Shown: one piece after another, positions 18,250 through 27,277 of the stretch
Layout: each line of letters opens with the position of its first letter
Position numbering within the stretch: the first letter of the stretch is position 1
DNA from: a virus
Virus record (IMG/VR): IMGVR_UViG_3300042343_001663
Span: 1-64,000 of that record
Length of the DNA stretch: 64,000 nucleotides
Direction: 5' to 3' (one strand)
Program-made: the position numbers and the translations under genes
Notes under the pieces: generated by a model
What the model was told of the DNA's origin: nothing
Seen by the model: only the letters and a program-made list of their open reading frames with translations
Database searches by the model: none

Positions 18250-18824
18250 ATATTTACAATATTTCAAAAAGAGACAATATATGTCAATACATAAACACAC
18301 TGAAAGACCCAATCATTTGCGAAGTTGGAACAAGAAAAGGTGAATTTTTTGATAAACTATTTACATCAAATTGCTCATTAGGAGTAATGGTTGATATATG
18401 GACGGATACTGGAAATCTATATCAGAATGACAATACTTATACTCAAATAGATTTGAATGAACAATATAGATATGTCTTTACTAAATTTTTAAACCAGCAC
18501 AATATTAAAATAATTAGAGAATTTAGTCATATTGCTAGTACTTTTTTTCCAGATAATTTTTTTGATTTTATATACATAGATGCTGATCATAGCAAAGAAG
18601 GATGCTATAAAGACCTGACTTGCTGGTATCCAAAAGTTAAAAAGGGTGGTATAATTTCCGGTCATGACTACATATCAAAAGAAAAAACTATAATATATGG
18701 ACATACAGTTGAATTTGGAGTTATAGAAGCCGTAAAAGAGTTCCGTGAACTGAATAATATTACAGATAATAATTTTCACTTAACAAGTGAAGAATATGCA
18801 ACTTATTTTATTATTAAATCATGA
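18246..18824 (+). CDS. Class I SAM-dependent methyltransferase
   Basis: 192 residues. Motif I ICEVGTRKGEF, VDIW (motif II acidic end), and DFIYIDADHSKEGCYKDL then GGIISGHDY match the Methyltransf_24-like family, often found among sugar-modifying genes. Likely methylates a sugar or glycan made by neighbouring transferases. Both ends overlap adjacent transferase genes by 4 bases. Confidence 0.78.
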   Translation: MNIYNISKRDNICQYINTLKDPIICEVGTRKGEFFDKLFTSNCSLGVMVDIWTDTGNLYQNDNTYTQIDLNEQYRYVFTKFLNQHNIKIIREFSHIASTFFPDNFFDFIYIDADHSKEGCYKDLTCWYPKVKKGGIISGHDYISKEKTIIYGHTVEFGVIEAVKEFRELNNITDNNFHLTSEEYATYFIIKS

Positions 18825-19513
18825 CCACAACACCTCGTAGAATTTTTTGTATATGGTCTGGGGATAATGAGATGTCTGATAATAGAAAAAAATGTTTGGA
18901 ACTAATAAGACAAAATTCACAGACTGTTGTTGATCTAGTAACTCCTGCTAATTTATCAGATTGGATAAAGGATCCACTACATGACTCTTATGATTATCTC
19001 AGTTTAACACACAAAGCAGATTATTTACGATGCTACTTGATGTATCACTATGGTTCAGGATATTGCGATATTAAACCCATATTTTTTAGTTGGCAACCAT
19101 ATTTTGATATTCTAGAGAATAGTTTCTTTGATTTTATAGGATACTCAGAACTAAGTCCCCTACACATAGCATCAGATATCAAAGAAATACAATCATCTTA
19201 TAGTCGCTTGTGTGGATGCTGTCACTTTATATTTAAACCTAAGAGCAGTTTTGCAGCACAGTGGCTCAGTAGTGTTAATACAATTCTAGATAAGAAAATT
19301 CATCTTTTAAAAAAATTTCCTGGAACATACCATCCTAGAGCAATCTTTGGAGGAGTTCATCATCCAGAGATAGATAATCTATATAAAGATTCCCAATACC
19401 CGTTATGTTGGAACGAAATACTTGGTCAAGTTATACATAAATTAATGTATAATAATTTTGGTGATTATACATCTGGTATGCCTTATGTCAATTTAACCTC
19501 TCAATATAGATAG
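18821..19513 (+). CDS. Capsular-polysaccharide-type glycosyltransferase (GT32-like)
   Basis: 230 residues. RRIFCIWSGD at the start and THKADYLRCYLMYHYGSGYCDIKP match the Caps_synth/GT32 pattern (SDxxRxxxLxxxGGxYxDxD). The normal second Asp of DxD is replaced by Lys (CDIKP), so metal binding may differ or activity may be lost. Good synteny with other transferases. Confidence 0.68.
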   Translation: MTTTPRRIFCIWSGDNEMSDNRKKCLELIRQNSQTVVDLVTPANLSDWIKDPLHDSYDYLSLTHKADYLRCYLMYHYGSGYCDIKPIFFSWQPYFDILENSFFDFIGYSELSPLHIASDIKEIQSSYSRLCGCCHFIFKPKSSFAAQWLSSVNTILDKKIHLLKKFPGTYHPRAIFGGVHHPEIDNLYKDSQYPLCWNEILGQVIHKLMYNNFGDYTSGMPYVNLTSQYR

Positions 19514-19520
19514 AGAATAA

Positions 19521-20174
19521 ATGTCAATCAGCTTATGCATAACATCTTATAGTCAAGACTACTCTTTAGTTTATGGTCTATTAGAAGAATTTAAGAAACA
19601 AATATTACCACCATCAGAAATAATTTTCTATTGCAGTGATGTCATAAGTGTTGAAATGCCAAAGTTTTTATCAATAAAATCATGCAATATTCCTATACAT
19701 ACAATATATAGCTCTAAAAGAACCAATCAAGCCACCGCTAGAAATATATCTGCTAAAATATCAAGTTCTGAATATGTAATGTTTTTTGATGTCGATGATA
19801 TTCCGCATCCTATGAAAATAAAGATTACAACAGATATTTTAAATAAAACACAAGCAGATTTTATGCTTCATAATTATCATGAAATTAATGAATCATCTAA
19901 TATATTTGAGCAGATACCACTTGATGTTGATTTATACCCTTTAAATGAAATAGATAAAAATTCTACTAATGTGGTATGCGGAGATCACTACATCCATCAT
20001 GCCCATATCTCTGTGAAAAGATCAATATTTGAAAAAATAAACTTTAATGAATCTATGGAATACTACAGAAGAGAGGATGGTAAATTTTGTCAAGACTTAA
20101 TAATAAATGGATATTCTGGAGTTTATTGTCCTATAAAACTTGTCAATTATACTCCGTCATATCTTAGAAAATAA
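19521..20174 (+). CDS. GT2 family glycosyltransferase
   Basis: 217 residues. GT-A fold: ISLCITSYSQDYSLVYGLLEEF at the N-terminus, RNISAKISSSEYVMFFDVDDIPHP with the DxDD metal motif, and a late REDGKFCQDLI acidic helix. Short length suggests a single catalytic domain without membrane segments. Substrate unknown. Confidence 0.75.
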   Translation: MSISLCITSYSQDYSLVYGLLEEFKKQILPPSEIIFYCSDVISVEMPKFLSIKSCNIPIHTIYSSKRTNQATARNISAKISSSEYVMFFDVDDIPHPMKIKITTDILNKTQADFMLHNYHEINESSNIFEQIPLDVDLYPLNEIDKNSTNVVCGDHYIHHAHISVKRSIFEKINFNESMEYYRREDGKFCQDLIINGYSGVYCPIKLVNYTPSYLRK

Positions 20175-20177
20175 ATC

Positions 20178-20858
20178 ATGAGTAATATTACAATATATCA
20201 TCACTTGGGTCTTGGCGACCATATTGCTTGCAATGGATTAGTAAGACACTTCGCCGAGTCTGCACCAGTAAAGCTAATATGCTATAAGAAAAATATACGT
20301 AATGTATCTTATATGTATAGAGATAATTCTATGATTGACTTTATTGGCGTTGATAGCGATGGTGAAGCCAGTGGAATAGTCGCATTTCATACCAATGTTA
20401 AAAGATTAGGATTTATATTCAATCCGTCGTATGCTAATATGATGTCTTATGACAGGGCTTTTTATGCTATGGCAAATATAGATTTTAATATTAGATTCAA
20501 CAAATTTTTTCTTCAAAGAGATCAAGAGACAGAAGATAAAGTCTATAAGGCTTTAAATCCAAATAGTGATCCATATATTTATGTGCATGATGATAAAACA
20601 TTAAATTATGTAATTGATAACAAAAAACATAGAAATGATCTTAAAGTAATTTATAATGATATGAATTATGGTATGTTTGAGATGGGAAAAATTATGGAAA
20701 ATGCAACAGAAATACATACTATGCAAACAGGATTCCTCGATTTATGTCATAGCATGGACATAAAGTGTCCTATATACATACATCTCTATGTTAGAAATTA
20801 TCCTCAAAGCCATTTTTCAGTTTGTAGAGATTCAAATAATTATATTCTAGTTTATTAA
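20178..20858 (+). CDS. GT-B-like glycosyltransferase (GT9-like)
   Basis: 226 residues. The start ITIYHHLGLGDHIACNGLVR is the glycine loop of GT-B enzymes that use nucleotide sugars. The C-terminal MENATEIHTMQTGFLDLCH resembles the donor-binding end of such proteins. Shorter than typical GT9 enzymes. Acceptor unknown. Confidence 0.62.
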   Translation: MSNITIYHHLGLGDHIACNGLVRHFAESAPVKLICYKKNIRNVSYMYRDNSMIDFIGVDSDGEASGIVAFHTNVKRLGFIFNPSYANMMSYDRAFYAMANIDFNIRFNKFFLQRDQETEDKVYKALNPNSDPYIYVHDDKTLNYVIDNKKHRNDLKVIYNDMNYGMFEMGKIMENATEIHTMQTGFLDLCHSMDIKCPIYIHLYVRNYPQSHFSVCRDSNNYILVY

Positions 20859-20885
20859 ATATTAATCATAAATAAGGATTTAACA

Positions 20886-21236
20886 ATGGAAACTATTGAT
20901 AGTTTTATAAAAAATAAAGTTCAAGAAGTACTTTCTCAGAATGATGGTTCGGAACTTCCTGACACCACAGATTTTATAGCCACAGACAATCTAGGAGAGG
21001 TTATAGAAAAATTAATAATACTTCATATTAGAATGTGGATGATAGAAGATTCAATGGAGGCGGTATATGAAGATGATATTAAGATTGCTGATTTAAAAAG
21101 AAAACTCGATATTTGCTTTAAACAAAAAAGACCCAAATTTGTTCAAGCTATAAATAGATTAGTAGAATCATCAATTAAACATGAAAAATCACTTATTGAA
21201 GATAGTGTAAAAATATATAAAGGTTTTGAGGAATAA
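20886..21236 (+). CDS. Helical DUF4254-like protein
   Basis: 116 residues, all helical. LIILHIRMWMIEDSMEAVYED and KRKLDICFKQKRPKFVQAIN resemble the DUF4254 family, which is often encoded beside glycosyltransferases. Family identity is from memory and uncertain. AAGGA lies upstream of the ATG. Probably an accessory factor for the neighbouring transferases. Confidence 0.55.
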   Translation: METIDSFIKNKVQEVLSQNDGSELPDTTDFIATDNLGEVIEKLIILHIRMWMIEDSMEAVYEDDIKIADLKRKLDICFKQKRPKFVQAINRLVESSIKHEKSLIEDSVKIYKGFEE

Positions 21237-21238
21237 TA

Positions 21239-21979
21239 ATGCCTGATAAAAAATATAAATGTTCATCTTTCTGCTCACTATACAAAGGACAAAAATTTAT
21301 TCAAGGCTATGTGGAGGATATGCTCAAGCAATCAGTATTTACTGATATTGAATTCGTTTTTTTGGATTGTAATTCGCCAGAGAATGAAAAAGATATTATA
21401 GAACCATTAGCTCAAAAATATGAAAATATTAAATATTTTAAATTAGACTCTGATCCTGGTCTATATCCGGCTTGGAATATCGCTATTAAAAAATGTTCTG
21501 CTGATATAATTGGGAATTGGAATATTGATGATAGAAAAAATGCTAATAGTTTTGAGATATTATTAAAAGCTTTTGAAAGAGACCCTGGGCTAGATTTAGT
21601 ATACGGAATTACTTATGTTTCAACAGAAGCTAATGAAAAATATGAAAATAATAATTATCAACATATATATCCGTGCTTACCTCATTCTTTAAATAATCTA
21701 CTGGTAAATAACAGTCCACACTGTATGCCGTTATGGAAAAAGAGTTTGCACGATAGATTTGGTTTCTTTGACGAATCATACAAAACGGCATCAGATGGAG
21801 ATATGTGGTTGCGTTCTTGCGTCGGAGGTGCTAAGATATCTATGGTCAACCATCCGGTTGGCTTGTACTACCACAACCCACAAGGTCGATCAACCGATCC
21901 TAAAACTATTGTGGAAATGGTTGCGGAAGTTCAAACTATGAGACAAAAATATAAAGAGTATTTGAGTACCAATGAATAA
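21239..21979 (+). CDS. GT2 family glycosyltransferase
   Basis: 246 residues. SSFCSLYKGQKFIQGYVEDM at the N-terminus, DPGLYPAWNIAIKKC followed by GNWNIDDR (acidic motif in place of DxD), and a late TASDGDMWLR acidic turn, as in GT2 enzymes. YYHNPQGRS near the end is often conserved. The 32-residue gene at 21972 overlaps its last 8 bases. Confidence 0.75.
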   Translation: MPDKKYKCSSFCSLYKGQKFIQGYVEDMLKQSVFTDIEFVFLDCNSPENEKDIIEPLAQKYENIKYFKLDSDPGLYPAWNIAIKKCSADIIGNWNIDDRKNANSFEILLKAFERDPGLDLVYGITYVSTEANEKYENNNYQHIYPCLPHSLNNLLVNNSPHCMPLWKKSLHDRFGFFDESYKTASDGDMWLRSCVGGAKISMVNHPVGLYYHNPQGRSTDPKTIVEMVAEVQTMRQKYKEYLSTNE

Positions 21980-22070
21980 TTTTATCCTATTGTGTTTATC
22001 TATTTCTTTGATTCTAGGTATTTTATCAGGAATAAGAGATATGATGAAGTCTTCAAGAAGTTTTTTTTAG
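21972..22070 (+). CDS. Membrane microprotein, 32 residues
   Basis: The ATG at 21972 lies within the last codons of the preceding transferase gene. The product is one hydrophobic segment (FILLCLSISLILGILSG) and a short basic tail (MMKSSRSFF). The region would otherwise be an unexplained 98-base gap in a tightly packed operon. Function unknown. Confidence 0.45.
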   Translation: MNNFILLCLSISLILGILSGIRDMMKSSRSFF

Positions 22071-22076
22071 AGAATA

Positions 22077-22607
22077 ATGAATAGATTAAAAAATCAAAGA
22101 GTGTATCTGGCCGGTGCTATGGACAGAGTAAAGGATAGAGGTAGCACATGGAGAGATAATATAACTCCATTCCTTGAGTCTCTCGGAGTAATAGTTTTCA
22201 ACCCTCTGAATAAGCCCAGTAATATTGGGATGGAAGATACAGAGGTTCATTTAGTTAAGAAAAAACTAAAAGAACGAGAGAATTATGACGAATTATCCAG
22301 CATGATGAAAACGATTCGTGGAGTTGATCTTAGACTAGTTGATATTAGCGATTTTTTAATTGTTAATCTGGATATAGATACCCATCCTTGTGGCACTCTT
22401 GAAGAGATTTTCTGGGCAAATAGGCAGAAAAAACCTATTATAATACATATGGAACAAGGGAAAAGTAATACTCCAGATTGGTTATTTGGCACAATACCTC
22501 ACCAGATGATTTTTTCCACATGGGACGAAGTAAAAGAATATCTTTTACATATAAATAATACTGCAAATATAGAATCATATAAAAGATGGTATTTCTTTTC
22601 TATTTAA
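22077..22607 (+). CDS. Nucleoside 2-deoxyribosyltransferase-like protein
   Basis: 176 residues. VYLAGAMDR, STWRDNITPFLESLGVIVFNP, then DISDFLIVNLD and CGTLEEIFWANRQKKPIII follow the NDT/DUF4406 fold, in which the Asp and the Glu of GTxxEI take part in nucleoside-bond chemistry. The family cleaves or exchanges deoxyribosyl bonds in nucleosides or nucleotides. Near GMP reductase, it may feed the phage nucleotide pool. Exact substrate unknown. Confidence 0.72.
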   Translation: MNRLKNQRVYLAGAMDRVKDRGSTWRDNITPFLESLGVIVFNPLNKPSNIGMEDTEVHLVKKKLKERENYDELSSMMKTIRGVDLRLVDISDFLIVNLDIDTHPCGTLEEIFWANRQKKPIIIHMEQGKSNTPDWLFGTIPHQMIFSTWDEVKEYLLHINNTANIESYKRWYFFSI

Positions 22608-22622
22608 TGAGCTGCTAATGCT

Positions 22623-22826
22623 ATGCCTAAATACTATGTTAAGTCTGGACAGATTAGATTTATAGTAGACTGTACAGATCATTTATGTGCGATATTAGCA
22701 GCACTTACTCATTACAAAGGCAAAGGAATAGTTACGGGACCAAAAATATGTGTTGGTGAACAGGGATTTGAAGATTTTAAAAAATGGAAATGTTACGATA
22801 CAGATAAGTATCTAAAAGGAATATAA
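22623..22826 (+). CDS. Small conserved-looking phage protein, unknown
   Basis: 67 residues with short beta strands (KYYVKSGQIRFIVDC) and a helix (HLCAILAALTHY). Stop overlaps the next start by one base (TAATG), so it is translated with GMP reductase. No function assigned. Confidence 0.6.
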   Translation: MPKYYVKSGQIRFIVDCTDHLCAILAALTHYKGKGIVTGPKICVGEQGFEDFKKWKCYDTDKYLKGI

Positions 22827-23953
22827 TGCAAAAAATTATAAATGAAATCAAGTTGGACTTTGATGATGTCCTTATTCGCCCAAAAAGATCAACATTAAAT
22901 AGTCGATCAGAGGTTTGTATCCAGCGAGAATTTAAATTTAAGTATTCTCCACGAAAATTATTAGCTGTGCCTATTATGGTAGCTAATATGGATACTGTTG
23001 GCACATTTAAAATGGCGGAATCCTTAACAAAAAATCAAACCATAGTATGTTTACATAAGCATTATAAAATTAATGAATACGTTGCTTTTTATACTGATCC
23101 TAGTATTGTAAATAAAAATCTTGCATTTTATTCAATCGGCACAAGCCAGACAGATCTGGAAAAATTAACTGAAGTATTCAATCAAATTAAAAAATATAAC
23201 TATCCTACTCCTAATATCTGTTTAGATGTAGCAAATGGATATACAGAACAGTTTGTTAAAGCTGCTCGTAAAATAAGAAATTTATATCCAGAATCAGTTA
23301 TAATGGCCGGAAATGTAGTAACTCCTGAAATGACAGAAGAATTAATTATTCATGGTCAGGTTGATATAGTCAAGGTTGGTATAGGATCAGGTAGTGTTTG
23401 TACCACTCGTTTAAAAACTGGCGTAGGATATCCTCAATTGAGTGCTGTGATGGAATGTACGGATGCTGCCCACGGCCTTGGTGGACACGTTTGTTCAGAC
23501 GGCGGGTGCAAAGTGGTTGGAGATATTTGCAAAGCGTTTGGTGCTAATAGCGATTTTGTAATGCTAGGAAGCATATTCGCAGGCACAGACGAATGTGAAG
23601 GAGAATGGAAATACGAATATTTAGTAGAAGCAGGATCATCTGCTCCTGGGTTTTGGCAATCTATAGATCCAGAAAACAATAATATAAAAAGAAAAGTATC
23701 TTTACAATATTATGGAATGAGTAGTTCGGAAGCGATGGATAAGCACCATAATGGAGTTGCTGACTACAGAACAGCAGAGGGTAAGTGCGTTACTGTTCCA
23801 TATAAAGGTATGGCAGAAGAAATTGTTCAAGATATTTATGGCGGAATACGAAGTGCTTGTACCTATATAGGCGCTAGTAAAATAAAAGATTTTGGTAAAA
23901 AAACAACATTTATACAAGTTAACAATACTCATAATAAGATATACGAAAAATGA
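22826..23953 (+). CDS. guaC: GMP reductase (IMPDH/GMPR family)
   Basis: 375 residues. LDFDDVLIRPKRSTL and VPIMVANMDTVG at the N-terminus, ICLDVANGY, MAGNVVTPE and GIGSGSVCTTRLKTGVGYPQ with catalytic C192; GGCKVVGDICKAFGA completes the phosphate site. No CBS domains are present, and the LDVANG and VCTTR forms favour GMP reductase over IMP dehydrogenase. It reduces GMP to IMP with NADPH, releasing ammonia. For a phage this could draw guanine nucleotides towards adenine nucleotide synthesis. Confidence 0.85.
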   Translation: MQKIINEIKLDFDDVLIRPKRSTLNSRSEVCIQREFKFKYSPRKLLAVPIMVANMDTVGTFKMAESLTKNQTIVCLHKHYKINEYVAFYTDPSIVNKNLAFYSIGTSQTDLEKLTEVFNQIKKYNYPTPNICLDVANGYTEQFVKAARKIRNLYPESVIMAGNVVTPEMTEELIIHGQVDIVKVGIGSGSVCTTRLKTGVGYPQLSAVMECTDAAHGLGGHVCSDGGCKVVGDICKAFGANSDFVMLGSIFAGTDECEGEWKYEYLVEAGSSAPGFWQSIDPENNNIKRKVSLQYYGMSSSEAMDKHHNGVADYRTAEGKCVTVPYKGMAEEIVQDIYGGIRSACTYIGASKIKDFGKKTTFIQVNNTHNKIYEK

Positions 23954-25008
23954 AAATAAATTATTCAAGTCCAATTAATAATACTGGCTATGGCTTAGCA
24001 TCAATCAATATTTTACGAGAACTAGCACAAATAGCAGACGTAACTTATTACCCTATAGGTCAGCCATCTGTTAATAATCAAAATGATCATGATCTAATAA
24101 TGTCCTTATTAAGAAAAAGGATGGAAGTTGATATTAATGCTATTAACTTTAAGATATGGCATCAGTTCGATTTGCTAGAACATATTGGACGAGGTAAATA
24201 TATTGCTTACCCATTTTTTGAGTTAGACACATTTAATGACTATGAAAAAAATAATTTAAAAGTCCCAGACAGCATATGTGTCAGCAGTAAATGGGGTCAG
24301 GAAGTTTTATTAAAGAATGGTATAGATTCTGAATCATTCGTCGTTCCACTGGGTGTTAATAGAAATATTTTTAATAATACCATCAAAAGAACTAGATCAG
24401 ATGACAAATATGTTTTTCTAAATATAGGGAAATGGGAAGTTCGTAAAGGACACGATATTCTATTTTCTTTATTCAATGAGGCTTTTCCAGATCAAAAGGA
24501 TGTTGAGCTATGGATATTAGCATCAGAAAAAACTAATTCATATTCATCTCCTGATGAGTTAAAACAATGGAAAAATATGTATGGTTCAGATAGAATAAAA
24601 TTATTTAACGGATTTGATACTCAAGAAGAAATAGCTCAATTAATAGCAGATGCTGATTGTGGATTATATCCATCAAGAGCAGAAGGATGGAATTTGGAAC
24701 TATTAGAAACCATGAGCATGGGAAAGCCCACCATAGCAACCAACTATTCTGCACACACAGAATTCTGCACATCAGATAACTGTTATTTGGTCAATATTGA
24801 CGAGACAGAAAAAGCTTTTGATGGAAAAGCATTTCAAGGCCAAGGGAATTGGGCCAAACTGGGAAAGAACCAGATAGAAAATATTATTGAGCATATGAGG
24901 TATGTTTATAAGAACAGAATAATGGCTAATCCATATGGAATAGAAACGGCCAAAAAGTATTCTTGGGAGAATGCTGCTCAACAACTTGTGAGGTGTATTT
25001 CTAAGTAG
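23950..25008 (+). CDS. GT4 family glycosyltransferase
   Basis: 352 residues, GT-B fold. N-terminal glycine-rich loop (NNTGYGLASINIL), hinge region FLNIGKWEVRKGHDIL, and the C-terminal E-x7-E motif in SRAEGWNLELLETMSMGKP. It resembles the partial transferase starting at 63427. Retaining transferase using a nucleotide sugar; acceptor unknown. Its ATG overlaps the stop of guaC. Confidence 0.85.
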   Translation: MKINYSSPINNTGYGLASINILRELAQIADVTYYPIGQPSVNNQNDHDLIMSLLRKRMEVDINAINFKIWHQFDLLEHIGRGKYIAYPFFELDTFNDYEKNNLKVPDSICVSSKWGQEVLLKNGIDSESFVVPLGVNRNIFNNTIKRTRSDDKYVFLNIGKWEVRKGHDILFSLFNEAFPDQKDVELWILASEKTNSYSSPDELKQWKNMYGSDRIKLFNGFDTQEEIAQLIADADCGLYPSRAEGWNLELLETMSMGKPTIATNYSAHTEFCTSDNCYLVNIDETEKAFDGKAFQGQGNWAKLGKNQIENIIEHMRYVYKNRIMANPYGIETAKKYSWENAAQQLVRCISK

Positions 25009-25018
25009 GAGATACTAT

Positions 25019-25531
25019 ATGCCAATACCATCTAAAAAAGAAAATGAAGATAAGCAAAAGTTTGTAGCTCGTTGCATGGGTGATGAGACTATGAAAAAGG
25101 ACTATCCTGACAGTAAGCAACGTGTTGCTATCTGCATAGGACAAAGCAAAAAAAATAAATCATCATTAATAGAAGATGTTCATGATGAACTATTAGCCAA
25201 TAATTGCACATGGGATGACGAATGGAATGAGTTTGTCTGGGAAGTAGAAGCAACAGAAATTTTTGACGAAGACGGCAAGATTATTGCCGCTGAAAAAAAT
25301 GGACGCAAAGTAACTTTGAACAAACCCTTTAGAACACCCGATGGGCCTAAAAAGTTTAGTGTCTATGTAAAGAACGGAAGCGGTAATGTTGTTAAGGTTA
25401 ATTTTGGCGATCCCAATATGAAAATTAAAAAATATATTCCCGAAAGACGCAAGAGCTTTAGGGCTCGTCATAACTGTGATAATCCTGGTCCCAAGTGGAA
25501 AAGTCGATATTGGAGTTGCAAGGCATGGTGA
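25019..25531 (+). CDS. Conserved phage protein (DUF5872-like C-terminus)
   Basis: 170 residues. The N-terminus (FVARCMGDETMKKDYPD, then QRVAICIGQ) is a module often seen at the start of phage structural or head proteins. The C-terminus (VYVKNGSGNVVKVNFGD, then RARHNCDNPGPKWKSRYWSC) resembles a recurrent phage domain I recall as DUF5872. Basic and soluble. Role not established; a virion or maturation role is possible. Confidence 0.65.
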   Translation: MPIPSKKENEDKQKFVARCMGDETMKKDYPDSKQRVAICIGQSKKNKSSLIEDVHDELLANNCTWDDEWNEFVWEVEATEIFDEDGKIIAAEKNGRKVTLNKPFRTPDGPKKFSVYVKNGSGNVVKVNFGDPNMKIKKYIPERRKSFRARHNCDNPGPKWKSRYWSCKAW

Positions 25532-25532
25532 T

Positions 25533-26021
25533 ATGAGAAAATGCAGAAAATGTAAAATAACTTTAGTTTTAGAATCCAAAAAATATTGTGAGAAATGTAA
25601 ACTAAAAAAGAAGACTTGTCCATGTGGTATGGTTTTTAAGTCAAATAAATGGGATTTTTGTAAAAAATGTAGAGGCTCACAAGGAAAAACAGGAAATTGT
25701 TATGGATGTGAACAGAACAAAAAACTATATTGGTCAACAGGCTTATGTCAAGGGTGCTATAAATATACCATAAAATATAATCTTGATAAAGATACTGTTA
25801 AACGACTTAGTTCTATTAAATTTTGTCAAATATGTGGAATTACATTACATCATAAACCAGGAAATTCGAATGATAGGGCTGTAATTGATCATTGTCATAA
25901 AACAGGTATAGTTAGAGGTATACTATGTAATAGGTGTAATATAATAGAAGGAATGATACGAGACGAACAACATTTAGAACAATTTTATATCAACTATAAA
26001 AAATGGATTTTAAAATCATGA
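25533..26021 (+). CDS. HNH endonuclease, recombination endonuclease VII-like
   Basis: 162 residues from the ATG directly after the previous stop; an upstream in-frame start at 25476 lies within the neighbour and is unlikely. An N-terminal series of CxxC pairs suggests zinc ribbons. The C-terminus has CQICG, AVIDHCHKTGIVRGILC and NRCN, the endonuclease VII pattern with catalytic His and zinc Cys. Could resolve branched DNA before packaging or act as a homing nuclease. ATGA links it to the next gene. Confidence 0.82.
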   Translation: MRKCRKCKITLVLESKKYCEKCKLKKKTCPCGMVFKSNKWDFCKKCRGSQGKTGNCYGCEQNKKLYWSTGLCQGCYKYTIKYNLDKDTVKRLSSIKFCQICGITLHHKPGNSNDRAVIDHCHKTGIVRGILCNRCNIIEGMIRDEQHLEQFYINYKKWILKS

Positions 26022-26611
26022 AAAGTATTGAAGAACTAATCAAAAATCAAGAGGTAATAATGGACAGCCAATCAGAAGAAACTCTATCGCCAAATGAAGA
26101 AGCAACTCTTCCAGAAGCTGAAATACAAGCACAAGAAGTTCCCGGCTATACTTCTGATAGTGTTATTGAATTACTAAAAAAATCACTCAACATTCACTGG
26201 CAACAAACAACCAGCCTTTCTGCCCAAGCGGTACATTTAGAGCGTTGGGGATATAAAAAACTAGCTGATATAATTAGACAAGATGCAGAAGAAGAACATC
26301 AGCACTCTATGATTAATCTAAAAAGATTAGAATTTTTTGATACTGACTATCAGCCATTAATGATAAACCCACCGGTCTGGAAAAGACACGATATGTTAGC
26401 AATGATTCAGTATAATCTTAATTCTGTTAGAGAAGCCTCTGTTACTGAAAGAGCAACAATAGTTGCTGCCAGAGCGGTGGGCGATGAAATAACTGCAAAT
26501 ATGATGATACCACTACTACAAGGTAGCGAAAATGGTATTGAATTATATGAAGGATATTTAAAGCTTATCGAACAGATGGGTCTGGACAATTTCCTAAGTA
26601 TCCAGGTCTAA
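26018..26611 (+). CDS. Ferritin-like diiron protein
   Basis: 197 residues. After an acidic 45-residue leader, a four-helix bundle begins: LLKKSLNIHWQQTTSLSAQA, then RQDAEEEHQHSMINL with the E-x-x-H iron ligands, and a second half with ATIVAARAVGDEIT. This is the bacterioferritin/rubrerythrin-like arrangement, although the expected Glu in the third helix is less clear. It may store iron or protect DNA; ATG overlaps the previous stop (ATGA). Confidence 0.72.
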   Translation: MKSIEELIKNQEVIMDSQSEETLSPNEEATLPEAEIQAQEVPGYTSDSVIELLKKSLNIHWQQTTSLSAQAVHLERWGYKKLADIIRQDAEEEHQHSMINLKRLEFFDTDYQPLMINPPVWKRHDMLAMIQYNLNSVREASVTERATIVAARAVGDEITANMMIPLLQGSENGIELYEGYLKLIEQMGLDNFLSIQV

Positions 26612-26615
26612 ATAA

Positions 26616-27272
26616 ATGACAAGGAATAAATTACTATCTGAATTTAGTTCAGTAATACCTTCTATCAACATAGATAATATTAAGTATACAGCCAAGACAG
26701 TAGAAGATCAAAAGGTTTCAAAACTTATTGATTTTGACTATAAGTCTATTCTTGATAATCCTCCTATAAATAGTAGTGGTTCTACACTAAAAGAATTAAT
26801 TTACATATCTAAGATTACCAATAATAGAGACAATAAAGATATCGAATTTCTCAATAAAATAGACAAAAATCCGGCATCTTTGGTTATAGACTTTTGTAAA
26901 AATAAAAAAATTACTTTTCCACAAAAGGATTTTGATAACCTATATGATATTATTAAACCTCTTATTCTTAATGTCAAATACTATTTTAATAGAGCAAGAC
27001 CCTATCAATTGGCCAAATTATACGGATTAACAATTGACGTTATTGAAACAGATACTCATCAAACTCCATCCTACCCATCTGGACACACGGTGTATGCTAG
27101 ACTAGCAGGCAATCTTGTAACAATTTCTCATCCAGAGTTCAAATACGAATTGGATCAAATTGTGAACAGGAGCGCTTATGCTAGGGTTTTGCAAGGCGTT
27201 CATTATCCCTCAGACAATACGGCTTCAATTATTTTTACTGATTTTATTTTTCACAAACTATATAAGAGATAA
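26616..27272 (+). CDS. PAP2-type acid phosphatase
   Basis: 218 residues. All three phosphatase signatures are present: K-x6-R-P as KYYFNRARP, PSGH in YPSGHTVYA, and the R-x5-H-x3-D as RVLQGVHYPSD. No signal peptide or membrane helices are clear, so it looks like a soluble class A-like (vanadium haloperoxidase fold) enzyme. Possible substrates are nucleotides or lipid/sugar phosphates from the glycan blocks. Confidence 0.8.
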   Translation: MTRNKLLSEFSSVIPSINIDNIKYTAKTVEDQKVSKLIDFDYKSILDNPPINSSGSTLKELIYISKITNNRDNKDIEFLNKIDKNPASLVIDFCKNKKITFPQKDFDNLYDIIKPLILNVKYYFNRARPYQLAKLYGLTIDVIETDTHQTPSYPSGHTVYARLAGNLVTISHPEFKYELDQIVNRSAYARVLQGVHYPSDNTASIIFTDFIFHKLYKR

Positions 27273-27277
27273 TAATT

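Noticed and set aside
23434-23974. Minus-strand frames opposite guaC
   Set aside because: They lie wholly within a well-conserved plus-strand enzyme gene and have no motif of their own.
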